DNA of 64,000 bases from Alviniconcha marisindica (Eukaryota; Mollusca; Gastropoda; Provannidae): positions 405,001 through 469,000 of the forward strand of contig JABMCL010002280.1 of the NCBI GenBank assembly GCA_018857735.1, in the 5' to 3' direction. Below the pieces are notes generated by a model that saw only the letters and a program-made list of their open reading frames with translations, made no database searches and was not told the DNA's origin. Position 1 is the first letter of the stretch; each line of letters starts with the position of its first letter. The translations under genes were made by a program, and so were the position numbers. Shown here piece by piece: positions 10,787-24,705 of the stretch.

Positions 10787-12180
10787 GACCCCAATCAAAC
10801 AAGAACTACAAAAATCACCCAGTCAGTCAACCAGTTAACCAATCCATCCATAATGAACAAACAGTAAACGAATCTACTGTATCAAATAAGTCTAAAAGAA
10901 AAGAATGATGTCAATTAAAGCGCCTGTGCCGCAAGCCGTCGGGGAATTCGGGAGTTGTTGTGGTCCGAAGGGATAGGTCATGACCCGCAGGCCGGAGAGG
11001 ACGACGTAGTCTTCCTGCGGCCTGCGCTTGTTACAATACAGGAGGAGCTCGCCACCTAATACCACCTTCCACGCGCGCAGCGCTCGCATTCTTTGTACAG
11101 CGCGTGCCGATGGTCATTCACAAAAGTGCTAATCTGCCACCGCGCACGCGCATTGGAACGCAAGTTTATCTCCAAGAGAGCTAGCAGCTAAGACCTCTCG
11201 GCTGCAATCTACAAGACTCGCGGTTTCAGGCGAAGCTTTTCACGAAAATAGAAACTGTGGGCTGCACTGACTTCAGCCGGGCTCTGCGGCGGCAGTGAGC
11301 CGGCCTCGCCTTTCTACAATCAGTCTCAACTTCAGTTGTAGAGAGATCTATACTGAACAGGGATACGCTGACCGCGGCGTCACTGAGTGTACAGCCACAC
11401 CGATACTGACACTGATCCAGCGAAAGGAGCCGGTTTGGTACAGAGTTAGTGTTGAAACAAACCGTGCAGATCGACTTTCAAATAAATCTTTGTATCAGCC
11501 GGAACTGACTATTCAAGTTTTACGCCAGATGATTTTTCACAAACTGGTACAAAAATGGCGACGGCACGCCTCATGACTGAGTAGCCGCCAGCCACTCAGT
11601 GATGCATGAGGTAACGGCGAAAACTCGAACTCTGTTTTGCCGTGACTGAGAAGACACCGGCATTAAAATTCACCTTTGTTCTATCGGCGGCTAACCGGGA
11701 ATCGAACTGAAGGAGCATCATGTACTATTACTGATAGGAATAGAATTTAAAGAAAAAATATGCACACAGCATCAAGTTCCCGCTTTTTCATCACTTTAAA
11801 AGCTTCTTCTTCTTCTCATTCTCTCTTCTTCTCAGTTCTTCTCAAGTTCGTCTTCTTCTTCTTCTTCTTCTTCTTCTTCTTTTTCTTCTTTTACCTGATT
11901 TCTTCTCAGTTGTATTTGGTAAAAATCGACGCCTGCCAGTCCCCCAAAACACGCCGGCGAGTGCTGACATTTTGTGCCCAGTAGTCTGTGTCAGTGACGT
12001 CATAAAAAGGCCGCCGGTATTAGGCGAAAGTATCAAATGTGTTCTGAACCAACTTAAACAAACAAAAACTCATGCGTAATACGAAAATTTATGGCTGCGT
12101 CCTAAGGAGCTCAAACTCGGAGCTAAAAAGGCAGCTTTCCGTATAAATATCCAATAAAGCATAGCCTACAGATGATCATA
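10331..12180. other. No supported gene; CpG-bearing sequence with simple repeats
   Basis: (CA)n at 10739-10785 and (TTC)n at 11850-11888. The 10340-11700 stretch has noticeably more CG dinucleotides than the later introns, so it could hold upstream regulatory sequence or an unrecognised UTR exon. I see no reading frame that supports a protein. Confidence 0.3.
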
Positions 12181-12184
12181 CTTC

Positions 12185-12345
12185 AGTCGAGGTGGCCGTC
12201 CTGGGCTGTTCGTCCTAACGAGCCTTATGGTTTCCGTGGACATAAAGCTATATTGAACCATGCTTCGGCATTGGTCTCAGCTTGTCCCGGCCTCGTAATA
12301 TGTCAACCCGACATCCGAGGACGTTAAGCAACACAACCGAACCGA
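12185..12345 (+). repeat. SINE-tail family copy
   Basis: GTCGAGGTGGCCGTCCTGGG, then CCTTATGGTTTCCGTGGACA, then TCAACCCGACATCCGAGGAC. Close relative of 16215-16390. Confidence 0.75.
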
Positions 12346-12582
12346 ACCGAACCAAAGCCTACAGTTGAAAATATTCTTGCACAAATTCGACGTCTTTAGG
12401 CAAAGTTGCAACTTTGGTTTCAGTGGCAATGGTTACGACTAATGCACAACTCAATTTATAGTCATATAGGCTAAGTACTGCCCTGATGCACGTGCACAGG
12501 CTTAAACTTTTTTCTTTTTTTTTAAATACTCCTGCCACCTCCCTTCCAGACAAACAGGCGCGCGCGGCGAGTACCCCCCCCC

Positions 12583-12600
12583 CCAACACACACACACACG

Positions 12601-12679
<79 letters not shown>

Positions 12680-12705
12680 AGAAACCAGACACACACACTC
12701 ACCCG

Positions 12706-12738
<33 letters not shown>
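12583..12738 (+). repeat. (CA)n microsatellite
   Basis: Interrupted CA/CGCA dinucleotide array. Overlapping frames are artefacts. Confidence 0.9.
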
Positions 12739-13391
<653 letters not shown>

Positions 13392-13739
13392 CGTGTTACT
13401 GTACTATCTGTAGTCTGTGAGTCTCAGTTCAGCATCCCTCCCCAAAACTTTTCAATTATCTCTTTGGTGTGGGTGGGAGGGGCGATTCCATTCCAGCATT
13501 ATGCCAGTTCCGTCTCAAAACAACGAAGCGGCCCGTACGTCCTCCCCAAGTGTCATAATCACGATGACCGTCGGCAACAGATCAAAGCGGGAGAGAGTAC
13601 AGGTGAAAGGATGGGTCCACTTTGAAGGGTCAGCTGTCCGCGGTACGGCACGGCAACAGTTCTCCAGCGCAGGGTTGGCAGTCCCATTTTTACAGGGGGG
13701 TGTACGGTATAATGGGGGGAACCAGCCAGTCAGCCTTAT

Positions 13740-13780
13740 CACCCAAGCAAGATGGCGGAGCTTCCAATTTCGCATTGTAG
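13740..13780 (+). promoter_or_regulatory. ARHGEF17: Candidate promoter / first (UTR) exon with YY1-type AAGATGGCGG
   Basis: CAAGATGGCGGAG at about 13747-13759 matches the YY1 element that often overlaps transcription starts of TATA-less metazoan genes. It is followed by a strong donor (TAG|GTAAGA) at 13781. No TATA box is evident, and the flanks (13480-14200) are richer in CG than the introns. I infer the first, non-coding exon of the downstream gene here. An alternative donor lies at 13970 (AAAG|GTAGGT). The ATG within the motif opens only a ten-codon frame before the donor. Direct transcript evidence is lacking. Confidence 0.4.
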
Positions 13781-14868
13781 GTAAGAAAAAATGTTGGCTT
13801 TTGCGTACTTTATTCACACTTTTCCTTGACGTTTCTTCTGACCGTGCTTTATTTTGAATCTTCTTTTCTAGTTGCAAGTTATTGCACTGCGCTTTGGTTT
13901 GGTTCTGAAACTTTTAACCCCCCTGAAAAGATTCGGAGGGGGACTGTGTTTTGGCCCGGGAGCCAAAGGTAGGTCGACTGCTGGTCGGAAGGAAAGGAAA
14001 TTGCAGAAGCGAGTTCTACACCGAAATATATCGCCATCTTTTGTTGCCTGGTTCCTGTAGTTGTTGCGGAGATAACGCCCTTGATTCAGTGCCGCCTGGC
14101 CTTTCCGATCTTCCGAACCGTTTCAAGGAGCTGTGATGGATGTTTAGTTATCACCTTGATTCGCATAATGAGCCGTGCGGGCTAATCTGATGCTCAGGCC
14201 GCGCATCGCTTCAGGTCAGATACTGTGAGTTTGCAAAGTTACGGAAGACGTCCTTTCTCAACGTCTATGTGCATTTATGCTTTAGTACCAACCCTGTTTT
14301 GATTGATTGCAGTACTAGTGCACTTGTATTTTAGGTCTTGGGTGCAAACTGTCGTCTGTAAAAGTTGCATCAGTGGGGGAAGGTGGTCCCAAAGCTGAAA
14401 GGGGAACAAATCCTGGGCCGTTCTCTGGGGACTGAACGTAGATCTCTGTTCTCTGTAGGCTCTACACTGTAGCCAGTTTAGGCCGCGTATTCTTTGTTAC
14501 CGTTTTTCGTTTGCTTGACTTTTCTGTTCTTTTTCTTCTTCCCATTAAGGTCTTCAAACTGAAAGTTGTGACGATAGAAAGTATTGCTGCTTCCGCCCGG
14601 ACCATACCTCATTAGGCTACCTGAGCAGCTTTTGCCCAGATAATTTATAACCGTCATGGTTGGCTGGGCGTATTAATTAATCATTTATCTAGATCTCCCT
14701 GCCTGAAGGGTTTTTATGATTGGACATACATAATTACATGTGTACATACTACAGGTTTCAGAATTTGTTTCTGCCCCTTCACCACAGTTATGCATCTAGG
14801 TTCAGTTCCTTTTGAAAATAATTGATTTACAATTGCAGTCACACTCACAGTCTTTTTCTTCATCCCTA

Positions 14869-14899
<31 letters not shown>

Positions 14900-16214
14900 C
14901 TGAGCATGTGCTACCATTGTACCAATCAGTTTTTGGGTTCAGCTTTACTTTTTTGATTTTGATGAATTAAAAGGTGGATGCTATTTGTTAGTGCTGTCAG
15001 TGTCACTAGTGTCAGTTGTTCAATGCTGAATTATACAGGTAGTTTAAAAACTAAAGCTGGATTTTAAAGAAATGTCTAAATATTATTATTAGTGTACTAG
15101 TTCAGTTTACCTAACCAGGCATGCCATAAAAAAAGGTATGTGGTGTAAATAATGAGTAACTGCACTGGGTACTGTATAGACAGCACATCAGTGGAATTGT
15201 TAATCATGCAATTAATACTGTATCAGGTATATGATTGGAATTGTCTGTTTGTTGCATTGTTTGTAACTCAGGTGTGCTTTCCCCCCTCCCAGATATCTTC
15301 TGAACCATTCAATAACCAAACATTATAATTATTATCACCATATTAACAATAACATCATTAGTCAGAAGGTCATTCAAAAATTGTGGATTGCTACTGTCAG
15401 GATCAAGGTCATGGTGAGGCAGTTGTAATGAGTGTTCACTCGTAAAGTTAATGATTTTTTACTTTTATCTAAAGTTAAATGAATGTGGAACTTTTTTAAA
15501 CCAGAGTTTATGCGATGGAACATCTTCATAAGCCAAGGATGCGTGCATTGTGACAAAGTTTGATTGGTCCATTCAAGGTCAAGGTCACTGTGAAGGTTCA
15601 GATACTTTTGTTGTTGTTGATAAAAAGCAAAAACAAAACTAACAACAACAGCAAAACAAAAAACAAAACAACAACCAAAAACTACCCTATACAAGGATTG
15701 CATTATTTAATTAATGTTTTAACTATTAATGTCCCATAGTGGCTTCACTATTCACAGGCCTCATTCACTGAAGGATTAGGAAAAAATGCCAGGTTTTGGG
15801 GGTTGTGTTTTATGTTCCTATTTTGTTATGACTTGTTAATGTTGTAGGGAATTGGTTCAGTTACATGCCAGACCCGTATTGTTTGTGATTTTACTTTTTG
15901 AAGTTTAGTATAATAGTAAAATAAATAATATTTTTGGGGATAAAACATTTCACCATTTGATTTATTTGAAAAACTACTGTTTTAGCTTACAAATATGGTA
16001 CAGTTGACAGAGTTGTACATCATCATATTTATATTTATAAGCCACAGTGTTGTGCAAAATGTTCAGAGTGGTCTTCAACAGCAAGGCCAGTGTGATAGTT
16101 CATGTCCTCTGTGCGATGTCCATCCTACATCTTCAGAACCACAAAACTTAATAGTTAATTTCTACCAAGCTTACAGACCTGTGTATCTTTATACTATTAC
16201 TAGCCTAGTACTGC

Positions 16215-16390
16215 CTTGGTGACAACCATAGTTCAGGAGCTGTGTGAGAGTCGATGTGGCCGTCCTGGGCTGTCCATCCTAACGAGCCTTCTGGTTTCCG
16301 TGGACATAAAGCTCTATTGAACCGTGCTTCGGCATTGGTCTCAGCTTGTCCCTAATATGTCAACTGACATCTGAGGACATTAAGCAGCAC
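16215..16390 (+). repeat. SINE-tail family copy
   Basis: AGGAGCTGTGTGAGAGTCGA, TGGCCGTCCTGGGCTGTCCA, TCCGTGGACATAAAGCTCTA and CAACTGACATCTGAGGACAT, in the same order as at 12185-12345. Confidence 0.75.
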
Positions 16391-18759
16391 TACCTGCCTT
16401 GGTGACAAACCTTGCTTACTGAGCAAGCACACTCTTTTTGAATGACCAAGGTCATGGACATGAGTCTAAATGAGTAAGGTTTTGCTGTATTGTAATAATA
16501 ATAATAATAAATAATTCTTATAAAGCGCTATTCTTTAACCAGCGTTAAACTCACTGCGCTGTTTTTATCACAAAAACTACATTAGCATACATTTCAGCAA
16601 ACAGAACCTTAATTATTGTAGCTTAAACTACCATTATCGCCTATCAAACATTAGACACACACACCCACACACACCCACACACATATCTTAAGGGTGTGAT
16701 ACATTACTTTGTAATTCTCTGTCACTCCTCATCAGTATGGTAGCATATCATGTTGATTTATGATCATAATGATGAACAGATGGAGTGTGGTAATACATTA
16801 TGCACACAAGAATGGTCAAGATCAGGAATACAAATTAGTGACTAGCCCCTACAGTACTGTGAAACTGCACAGTTATACCAAAAAGGTGATGAATCTTTAT
16901 TTTATTTTATTTTTTTAAATTGATAGCTGAATTTATTTCCATTGAAATTTTTATTGGGTACATTGATTTCCACAATTCTCTTTCCTTTTTGGGGGGGGGG
17001 GGGGGGGGGGGGCAAATGTGGGTAGCAAAGTAAACTGAAGCAGTGAGGTAGAAAAACATAATTTACTTTTCAGAATAAGGAATCTGTTCCAGCTTCCATT
17101 ATTAATACTATTATAAACAAGCACAGACGGTGAACAGTGTTGTCTTTACATAAAGAGAATCCCTTGTAATTCACTGACTGTATCTCATAAACTGGCCACT
17201 CCATGCATGATCTTAATGGTAAGGAGCATTTGTTGGCTGCCCTACCCCTAGAAATGGGGCCACTGGTGCTCGACAACGATGACAAGGACAGAAACAAAGT
17301 GGTGTAATAAATTATAGGTAATGAGAGTACACACTTGCAGTTGTACAATGCATAATGATAATGATACAAATGTGAATGGAGCAGTAGTTCGGTTCAATTT
17401 AGTTCAAGATGGTATTTCTGTGCTCAGAAAAGCCCATTATGTATGTAATAATGTATGTACTCCACCCTCTCTCTGAGAAGTTTTCCCAGTGTTGACTTTG
17501 AAACGGTTCCAGTGTCCGTGTGATTGACGATGGCCCTCTCTCGTCCTTTCAAGCAAATCTATCATCAAGCACTTCCTCTTTCAACGCCTCTCTCCTCCAG
17601 GCGATCGATGGTGTGATGTCCTTGGCTTTGTGCCTGCAGGTAGTGTCTCAAGCTTCTCAACACTTCAGATCTTCTGAGAAGCAAGCCACTTGTGAGGGTT
17701 GCTTTGCCCGCCAGTCTGTCTGCTTGGTCATTTCCGTTCACTCCAGCATGTCCAGGAGTTTCAAATGGAGCAGTAGTTGAAGTTTAGTTGGATAAATATA
17801 TATAAATATTTATATAAGAAAGTGACTCTGTGCTTTGACATTGTATTTTAAAGATGTGTTTGGAGAGCATGTGGAATGTGGGAGTGGACTTTAAGGGGCG
17901 TGATGATGATGATGATGATGATGTGGGGAGACTGTTTCAGACAGTGGAGCAATAAAGGAAAAGGGCAGGGGTCAGACAGTGGGGCAATGAAGGAAAAGGG
18001 CAGGGGTCAGGGATGTAACAAAAAGACCCCCCTCCCCCCTGCCCTTGAATGTTTCATCTTCATAATCATAGGGATATACATTTATAACCCACGCAATTGA
18101 CTGGACATAAGCCTGCACAGCACTTTACTTTGAATTGCACAGTCCCTATATCATGGGTCTGTGTAATGTTATTTGATAACGATTTCAAATCAAGTAACAT
18201 CAGTAACAGTTTATCCTCTCACACGCACGCAAGCACACGCACGCACGCACATACACACACACAGAGAAACATTCACACTACAAATAATGCATTACTATTA
18301 CTAGTGATGGGTTGGTACAAGGCAAATGTGAGCTACCTGATCACTTTTGCCCTGTTTGGTAAACTCTTTCGGATGAGGGCCTTAGACTTGAGTTAGGACC
18401 CTACTGATCCACAAAGAAACAACATTCTCAGCATGGTTGGAACAAATTGGAATTAGAAAATCACAAACATAATTATCTGTTTTCAGAACTGGTGAAGATT
18501 AATACCTGGAAAAATGGAATTAGACTGAGCTGCTGATTTTTTCTCTATGACTAGTCTGTTTGAAAACAAGTGTCAAAGTGAATGGAACTGGCTTTTTTCC
18601 CTTTTTGTTTTGTTTTTGAGAACATATTTTGTCCAAGAAGGCCAGCCTTTCTTCAACAGTTCAAGTTCATCTGGCAAAAAAGACTATCAAAGTGATAACT
18701 TAACATCAAGGATCTGAAACAGAATGACTGCTAGTGTTTTTTTCTCTCTCATTTTTCAT

Positions 18760-18838
18760 CGTATTTAACCATTTATCTGTTGTTTAACGACTTAAAGTGT
18801 CATTTTGTGGCTTGACAAAGGGGATTTCCCCAAAAATT
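18760..18838 (+). repeat. Direct repeat, first copy (second at 20118-20195)
   Basis: CATTTATCTGTTGTTTAACG, then CTTAAAGTGTCATTTTGTGG, then CTTGACAAAGGGGATTTCCC recur about 1.36 kb downstream with only a few differences. They may be two insertions of an unidentified dispersed repeat. Confidence 0.75.
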
Positions 18839-20117
18839 TGCATACTGTGTGTCCATGTCAAAATAAATCTGCGTTCATTTGAACCTTTTTGTGTTTGGAT
18901 CTTAAAATCAAGGATTTTGCTTTAAAGTGCCATGGTGATTTTATTTTTGGTTTAGAATCCAAATTTTGGTCAGTACATAGCAAAAGTTAGCAAGACTGAT
19001 TGTTGAATACTGGAACACACTGTCAACTCATGCGCTGAGAGCATGGCATCTGGTTTTGTTTTGGGGCAAGGTGGACGTGCATCTTGGATGCCTGGTTTCA
19101 GTGGGGCTGTGTGTGTGGGGTGGGTGAACTAACTTCTAAGACACTTGTCCTTCTTTTATGCCACCAGTCCAGCTGATTATTACGAAAGTTGCAACAAAGT
19201 TTAGAAATTGAATATGAAATCATGGGAGCATTTTAAAAACAAAAGTTTCAATTGCAAGTTTTTATTTCAGTCTCTTCTGGTTCTACCTGTGGAACAAAAC
19301 ATGTTTTGAGAAGTTAGTAAAGCCTTTAAAAATGAAATATATAGATTATAATAGGTAAATAGCAGCGTAGTAGCAAGGTGCCACTGTCAGTCTAGGTGAA
19401 ATATTGCAGTTGCAGCTGTTTTCCTGAAAGATTGAATAGTTCCTTCATCTCATGACATCCACCAGTTTGTCATCCAGCCTTGTCTGTGAGTGTGAAGGTC
19501 TGTGTCATCTCCATGCTCAGTTCTTGCATGATTCACATGGGAGAGGTACATCCAGGATACATGTAGGTATCCCAAGGTAGTACTAGTAGTGTGGCACCCT
19601 CAGGGAAGTTTCACCAGCACTCACTGGTAGTCCTCATAGGCTACTACTAGTACTAGTTCAGTGCTAGTCACTTTTCCAGCGACCAGCTGGCTGTACCTTT
19701 TGTGGAAAGAAACATCGGCAGCTCCAACTCTCAGACCTAATTAATACTGATAGTTAATAGATTTTGTGGAGTGCACTTCCAGTGGCTAGGACCAGGAGGG
19801 CCCCACTGAGCTAGAAAGATAGCTCAGTGGAGGGCCCTGCTCTGTGACTGTGTGCTTTAAACAGGGGGGGGGGGGGGGGGGGGGTACAGGAGCCCCAAGC
19901 CACTCTAGCATGAAAAATAGAAATAATTGTGTAAAGACAATAATAGTGTATATACTGTGTACTTGTTTAGGTTTAAAGTTCTGTCTCTTGGGATTTTGGA
20001 CAAGCAGTGTTGGGCACCAATTATTTATTCAGTTATTGTCCTCTGAAAAAAGTGCATTTTTAGTATTTGGTGCAAAATAGCTTGTGTTTTTGAACAAAAT
20101 GCCACACATGTTCATTG

Positions 20118-20195
20118 TATTTAACCGTTTATCTGTTGTTTAACTACTTAAAGTGTAATTTTGTGGCTTGACAAAGGGGATTTCCCCCGAAATTT
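20118..20195 (+). repeat. Direct repeat, second copy
   Basis: Second copy of the segment at 18760-18838, same orientation. Confidence 0.75.
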
Positions 20196-22557
20196 CTTTT
20201 AAGGAATTTCACGCACAAGGCCACAGGACAATGTCCAGGTCATAAACTGTCCTATGCAATTGAATCAGACTGCCTGTCCAAGTATTGGGGTGTGTGGGTG
20301 GGTGATCAGGTGTGGGTGTGTGCATCCTCTGTTGTCTCTGTCTTCATCTCCTTTTTTGACACCCTGCCCTGCCCCCACTATACCCCTCTTTGTGTAACTA
20401 CCACCCCCTCTTGAATTTATTCACTTCACTAGTTCACTTTCCTTCCTGTTAAGACACCCCTTAAACTTCTCTCCCCTCACCTTTTCCTTCCCTGCTGCTG
20501 TTTTTCCATCATTGCCATTGTCACTGCACCTGTCCTCAAACAACACTGTTACAGCTTTGTCTGGTTTACTTCTCTTCTGCTCCCCCCCCCCCCCCCTTCT
20601 CTGTGCCCCCCTTCCATCCCCACCTCCCAGATGGTTAAACCAAAACATTACCCAGACCAGGCCTTTGGGTTTTTCGGCATGTTTTTCATCTGTCTTCGAT
20701 ACAGTCTCTGTCTGCCTGTCTGTCTGTCTGTGTCTCTGCCTGTCTGTCTCTGAGTCTCCCCCCCCCCCCCTCCCCCGACCCTGTTAGTATTACTAAAGCA
20801 ACCTGACTCCATTGTCCATGGGATTGATCTAGTTGTTTTGTTAGGTATTACATAATATTTGCCAGTAAACCATAACAATATTAACATTGCCTTGCAGTAG
20901 CAGGAAGTCAGTCCCTGTTCAGTTAAACTGGCTTGGGATGTGGACAATGCAGTGATGGGGAGGGACACACATATTATATATACACATGAGGGGGAGCTGT
21001 GTTAATTTATTCAGTGACCAGCGGGTCCACTGCTGATGGTGACAACAGTAAACTGCGAGCTTTTGTTGAAGTTTCAAGTGCCTGTGCATTACCTGTATAA
21101 GGATAATGGAGTTCTCAGGACAGCATAAGATACTTGCAGATTTTTGAAGGCTTATTTTAATTTTTTTATAATATTTATAGGTTTCTGAAGGTACCTGTTG
21201 TTAAACACTAGTGCCAGGGGACTGAACTGGCAGTTTAGTACAACTGTACATGTTTGTATCACTGTGGCATTTCGTAACTGGGACAGGGTTTTTGGCACGC
21301 TGTTGCTAACCTTGATCCATCTCATTTTCAGTGCTTATCTTGAAGTTGAACCCATGGTGGAACTGGAAATGTAGACATTGCGGTTAATCCGTTGGGTCCT
21401 TATCAAGCTGTTGTAATGCGCAGCCCACCTATAAGTTTGACTGTTTGTTCATCCTGGCATGACCCTGAGCGACCGACAGGATGTTAAACTAATAAAATCC
21501 AAGAACTACCCTTCACGGTCTGTGTCGTATAATATTACCATTTTCATTCAGTACTGAAACTTTCAAAAATATTTTCTTTTGTATGTGTGTGAGTGAGGTT
21601 AGATACGGTTTACAGACTTTTATATTTTGTTGTTGCCTAGGCACTGACACTGTGACAGTGGGCTTGCACCGGTGGAATAGTGGCTGGTGTTTGGTTATGG
21701 TAAAGTTCATGGAGAGTGTGTTGAATCTCTTGAAGTTTTGATGGTATTATTGTATCAGCTGAGTAGTTGACATGCTGCACCTGGACCCTTGTAAAACTTC
21801 TTTGTCGCTGTCAGTTTGTCATATTCCTACCTGTTGCCGCGCTGTTGTGTGTCTCCTGAAGGGAGGCCTAGACCGGGGATGTCGGATGTTCTCCTCCTGT
21901 CTGGAATCATAGGGCTGTCATTTGATTCCCCTTTCCTGTATCTCCTCTTTAGTTTTTTTTCCTCGTTCTGTTTCTGTTTCTGCCTTGTCATTTTTCTCCC
22001 CAGTGATACATTCTCTTGACTTTTTTTTTTCTCTCCAGAAACTTCTCAATCATTTTGTTGTTGAGAGTTATGCTTTTTGTGTGTGTGGCATTTGTTGAGC
22101 AGCTGGGAGATGATTGTTGATGGGTACTGTAAGCAGCTTGCTGCCATTATGGCACTGGTGTTTGCCATTATGCATTTATATAATGTTTTAATTTATTTGA
22201 TTGTTTCTGTCCATTTCTTTAAACAAATATTTTTCTTTAATGAGGTATTGATCAATTAAGTGGAATGGTCCAACGATACCAGCATTTTGTCCTGGCCTTA
22301 TATACTTTTTTGAGAAGGGTAATATTGAAGGGACGACTTCATCAGAAGTTTGATGTTTGTGGATGTATGGTTTATGTTTACGTAGGGATTGTTTGTTTTT
22401 TAGATTTCACTTGGTTTATTAATTATATGTAAATCACGAGATTGAGAAGAGTTTTGAAATGTGCATTTGCTTATGATGAACTTTGATTGTCCAGAGGCGA
22501 CCCTGTGGATGTGGAAGTCCAACTAACTAACCTGTTGTGTTTTTACATGTGTTGCAG

Positions 22558-23261
22558 GTTGCCTATGGGCTAAGACTGTAGGACAGTGCACAACACCCTC
22601 TGGACTCTACCCAAAGTTTGTGCGTTGAGGAACACGAACAGTGTTCAAAGAGCATTGAGCTCAGTATTACTTGACAAGTGTTTCTGTGTGTGTGTGTGTG
22701 TGCGCGTGTGTGTATGTGTGCGTATTTGTGTATTCTAGCACTTATGGGAATGCATCGAGAGACTGATCAATTGGATGAAGATTTGCAGAGGTACTGTCTG
22801 TAAAATCACAAGAACAGAAACAAGGCCAGACAGTGCCACTTCCAAGATCACATCATTTCCATGTTAAAAGTGCAACATGACTACAGATTAGTGATGTAGA
22901 TGTTGATGAGTTTGTGTGGAAAAAATTAACCAAAGTAAACCAGTGCTGTTCTGCAGCCTCTGCACTGCAAGTTACAAACCAGACCCATGATTCAGTTGCC
23001 GTGTCTGTGCTTTTCTGCAAGCATGTTGCACAATTCTTAACTGGCAGCAGAATGCACTCGACAACAGAATGTGGCTCATGTGGGGGACACGGTTGACTCC
23101 TCACACTAGCTAATAGCCGTACACCTTGTCAATCTGTGTTCTCCAGTCACAATCACGCAGTATAATGTGGACTGACCAAAACCAAGACAGCGATACTGAT
23201 AGCTCTGGAAGTCTGGCCCCTTTCTGCCCAAGCCTGTTGTAAAAGCCTTGATTGTGTCAGG
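22558..23261 (+). other. ARHGEF17: Probable 5' UTR part of the first coding exon
   Basis: A plausible acceptor (TGTTTTTACATGTGTTGCAG, ending 22557) precedes about 700 nt without a frame joining the start codon. TAA at 23163-23165 is in frame with the ATG at 23262, and no in-frame ATG lies between. (GT)n at about 22685-22715. The exact exon boundary is not certain. Confidence 0.45.
23165..23242 (+). promoter_or_regulatory. Upstream ORF of 25 codons before the ARHGEF17 start
   Basis: ATG at 23165 opens a 25-codon frame that stops at 23240-23242, 19 nt before the main ATG and in a different frame. The main ATG has A at -3 and G at +4, a strong initiation context. The uORF start has A at -3 and T at +4. 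If transcribed as inferred, this short uORF so close to the main start could reduce translation or need reinitiation. Confidence 0.45.
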
Positions 23262-24476
23262 ATGGAAGTGAAGGGCGAGGTGAGCGAAGGGGGTGGCAAT
23301 GGGGAGGAAAATGCTCTGTCCAGCCCCTCCATCACCATCCCCAAGTCCAGCTCCTTCTCGCCCAAAGTGGCACGCCCCAAACTGCCAGCGTGCGCGGGCA
23401 GTCGGTCACCCTCGCGTTCCAAGACAGACCCGGGGCGTGAGGAGATCAAAGCCATTCTGGAGGACATCAAAAACCTGAAGAAGATAGACTTCAAGACGTT
23501 CATCCGCCCACGGAACCTGTCCGGGCACCACCAGCACCACCCTGGCGGCTACTCCACTTTGCCCTACAAGTCCCAGTCCACCACCACCTCGCCCAGCCAG
23601 TCACCACGCATCGGTTCACCCACAGTCGATGACCCCCACTTGACTCGGGACCGCTCTCGCAGTTTGAAGATGCTGACGGATCGTTTGAAGAACAAGAGTG
23701 GGAAGCTTCTCGGTGAGCACGCCCTTCACCATGGGCAGAGTGATGCAACTGAGAGGGGAGACTTCCGGCGCGAAGGATCTGTTCCAGGAGATTTCTTGAG
23801 AGTGTCCCACGGGCCCAGCCCAGACCGCTGCTCAGTGGAGCGCGTGGATGAGGAAGAGGAAGAGGCAGCAGAGTCCCCGGAGCCGCTGAAACCGGTCATC
23901 CGTAAAGTGAGTCCCAACACCATAATGAGACTGTCCCCTCACAACAGCGATGACAGTTTAGACAGCAAGGAGGCCTACCCTTACAGCCGCAACGACACTC
24001 CTGACCTCCACCCGGATCCTCACAGTCGAGAACGAACCCCAGACAGTGACACTCATTCAGGGGCCAGGGAGAAATCCCCTGAAAGCCTGGGCGCCCGAGA
24101 GAAGTCTCCGGAAAGTGACGATGGCCTTAAAATGCACGACGAGGACAGCGAACACGCAGCCCGTCCGAAGCTGGCGCGCGAGCGACTGGCCGAGGACGAG
24201 GGCGTCAGCGAGATCTCCGATGCTCCGAGACCCATCCTCAGCACCCACACCTACCACCCCAAGATTGGTCGGAACAAAAAGTTTCTGAAACTGGTGGCCA
24301 CAGCCCCTTGCCCCCAGCGGCGACCGGGCACCACCCTCCTGGCGACCTTGGGGCGTGTGCAGGCCATGTATGGCAAGACCCCGGGGGAAGAGGCGGGGCT
24401 TGGGCCAGCAGAGGAGGCCGGCGGCAGGGCCCGCTACCAGCGACGCAGCGAGGCGGGTCCCAGTGGCAGTCAGAAG
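23262..24476 (+). CDS. ARHGEF17: ARHGEF17 coding exon 1 (residues 1-405)
   Basis: Starts at the first ATG after an in-frame stop (23163), in strong context, and ends in phase 0 at K|GTGATC. Encodes a disordered N-terminus with many SP/SPE motifs (EKSPES twice), acidic runs (DEEEEEAAESPE) and short conserved-looking islands. One island (about residues 63-83) is amphipathic and basic/acidic (EEIKAILEDIKNLKKIDFKT); another is PKIGRNKKFLKLVATAP with a following LATLGRVQAMYGKTPGEE. The N-terminus of vertebrate ARHGEF17 has been reported to bind actin, but no motif proves that here. Confidence 0.92.
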
Positions 24477-24665
24477 GTGATCCTTCACTTTCCTTCCTTT
24501 TGTCTACTGTACTTGCATGTGTGGCCTGTTTTAAGTTGTGTGTGTAAATTAAGCTTGGTTTAGTCTGCCTGTGTGTTTGTTTGTGTGTGCGTGTATGCAC
24601 TTAGAATAGTGTCTGTGGACAAGACTTTGCACTTTATAAATACACCTTTTGTGTGTGTGTGTGTG

Positions 24666-24705
<40 letters not shown>

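Larger units (their letters stand above)
13781..22557 (+). other. ARHGEF17: Putative first intron
   Basis: No coding sequence is recognisable in these 8.8 kb. Contents: (GT)n at 14871-14894, a SINE-tail copy at 16215-16390, a G run at 16990-17012, a duplicated 80-bp segment (18760-18838 and 20118-20195), a G run near 19865-19885, and C runs near 20581 and 20760. CTAACTAACC at about 22521-22530 is a good branch-site candidate for the acceptor at 22557. Confidence 0.4.

Noticed and set aside
23616..24600. Minus-strand frames up to 143 codons across exon 1
   Set aside because: Antisense of GC-rich coding sequence; the plus-strand frame is supported by splice phase and orthology.
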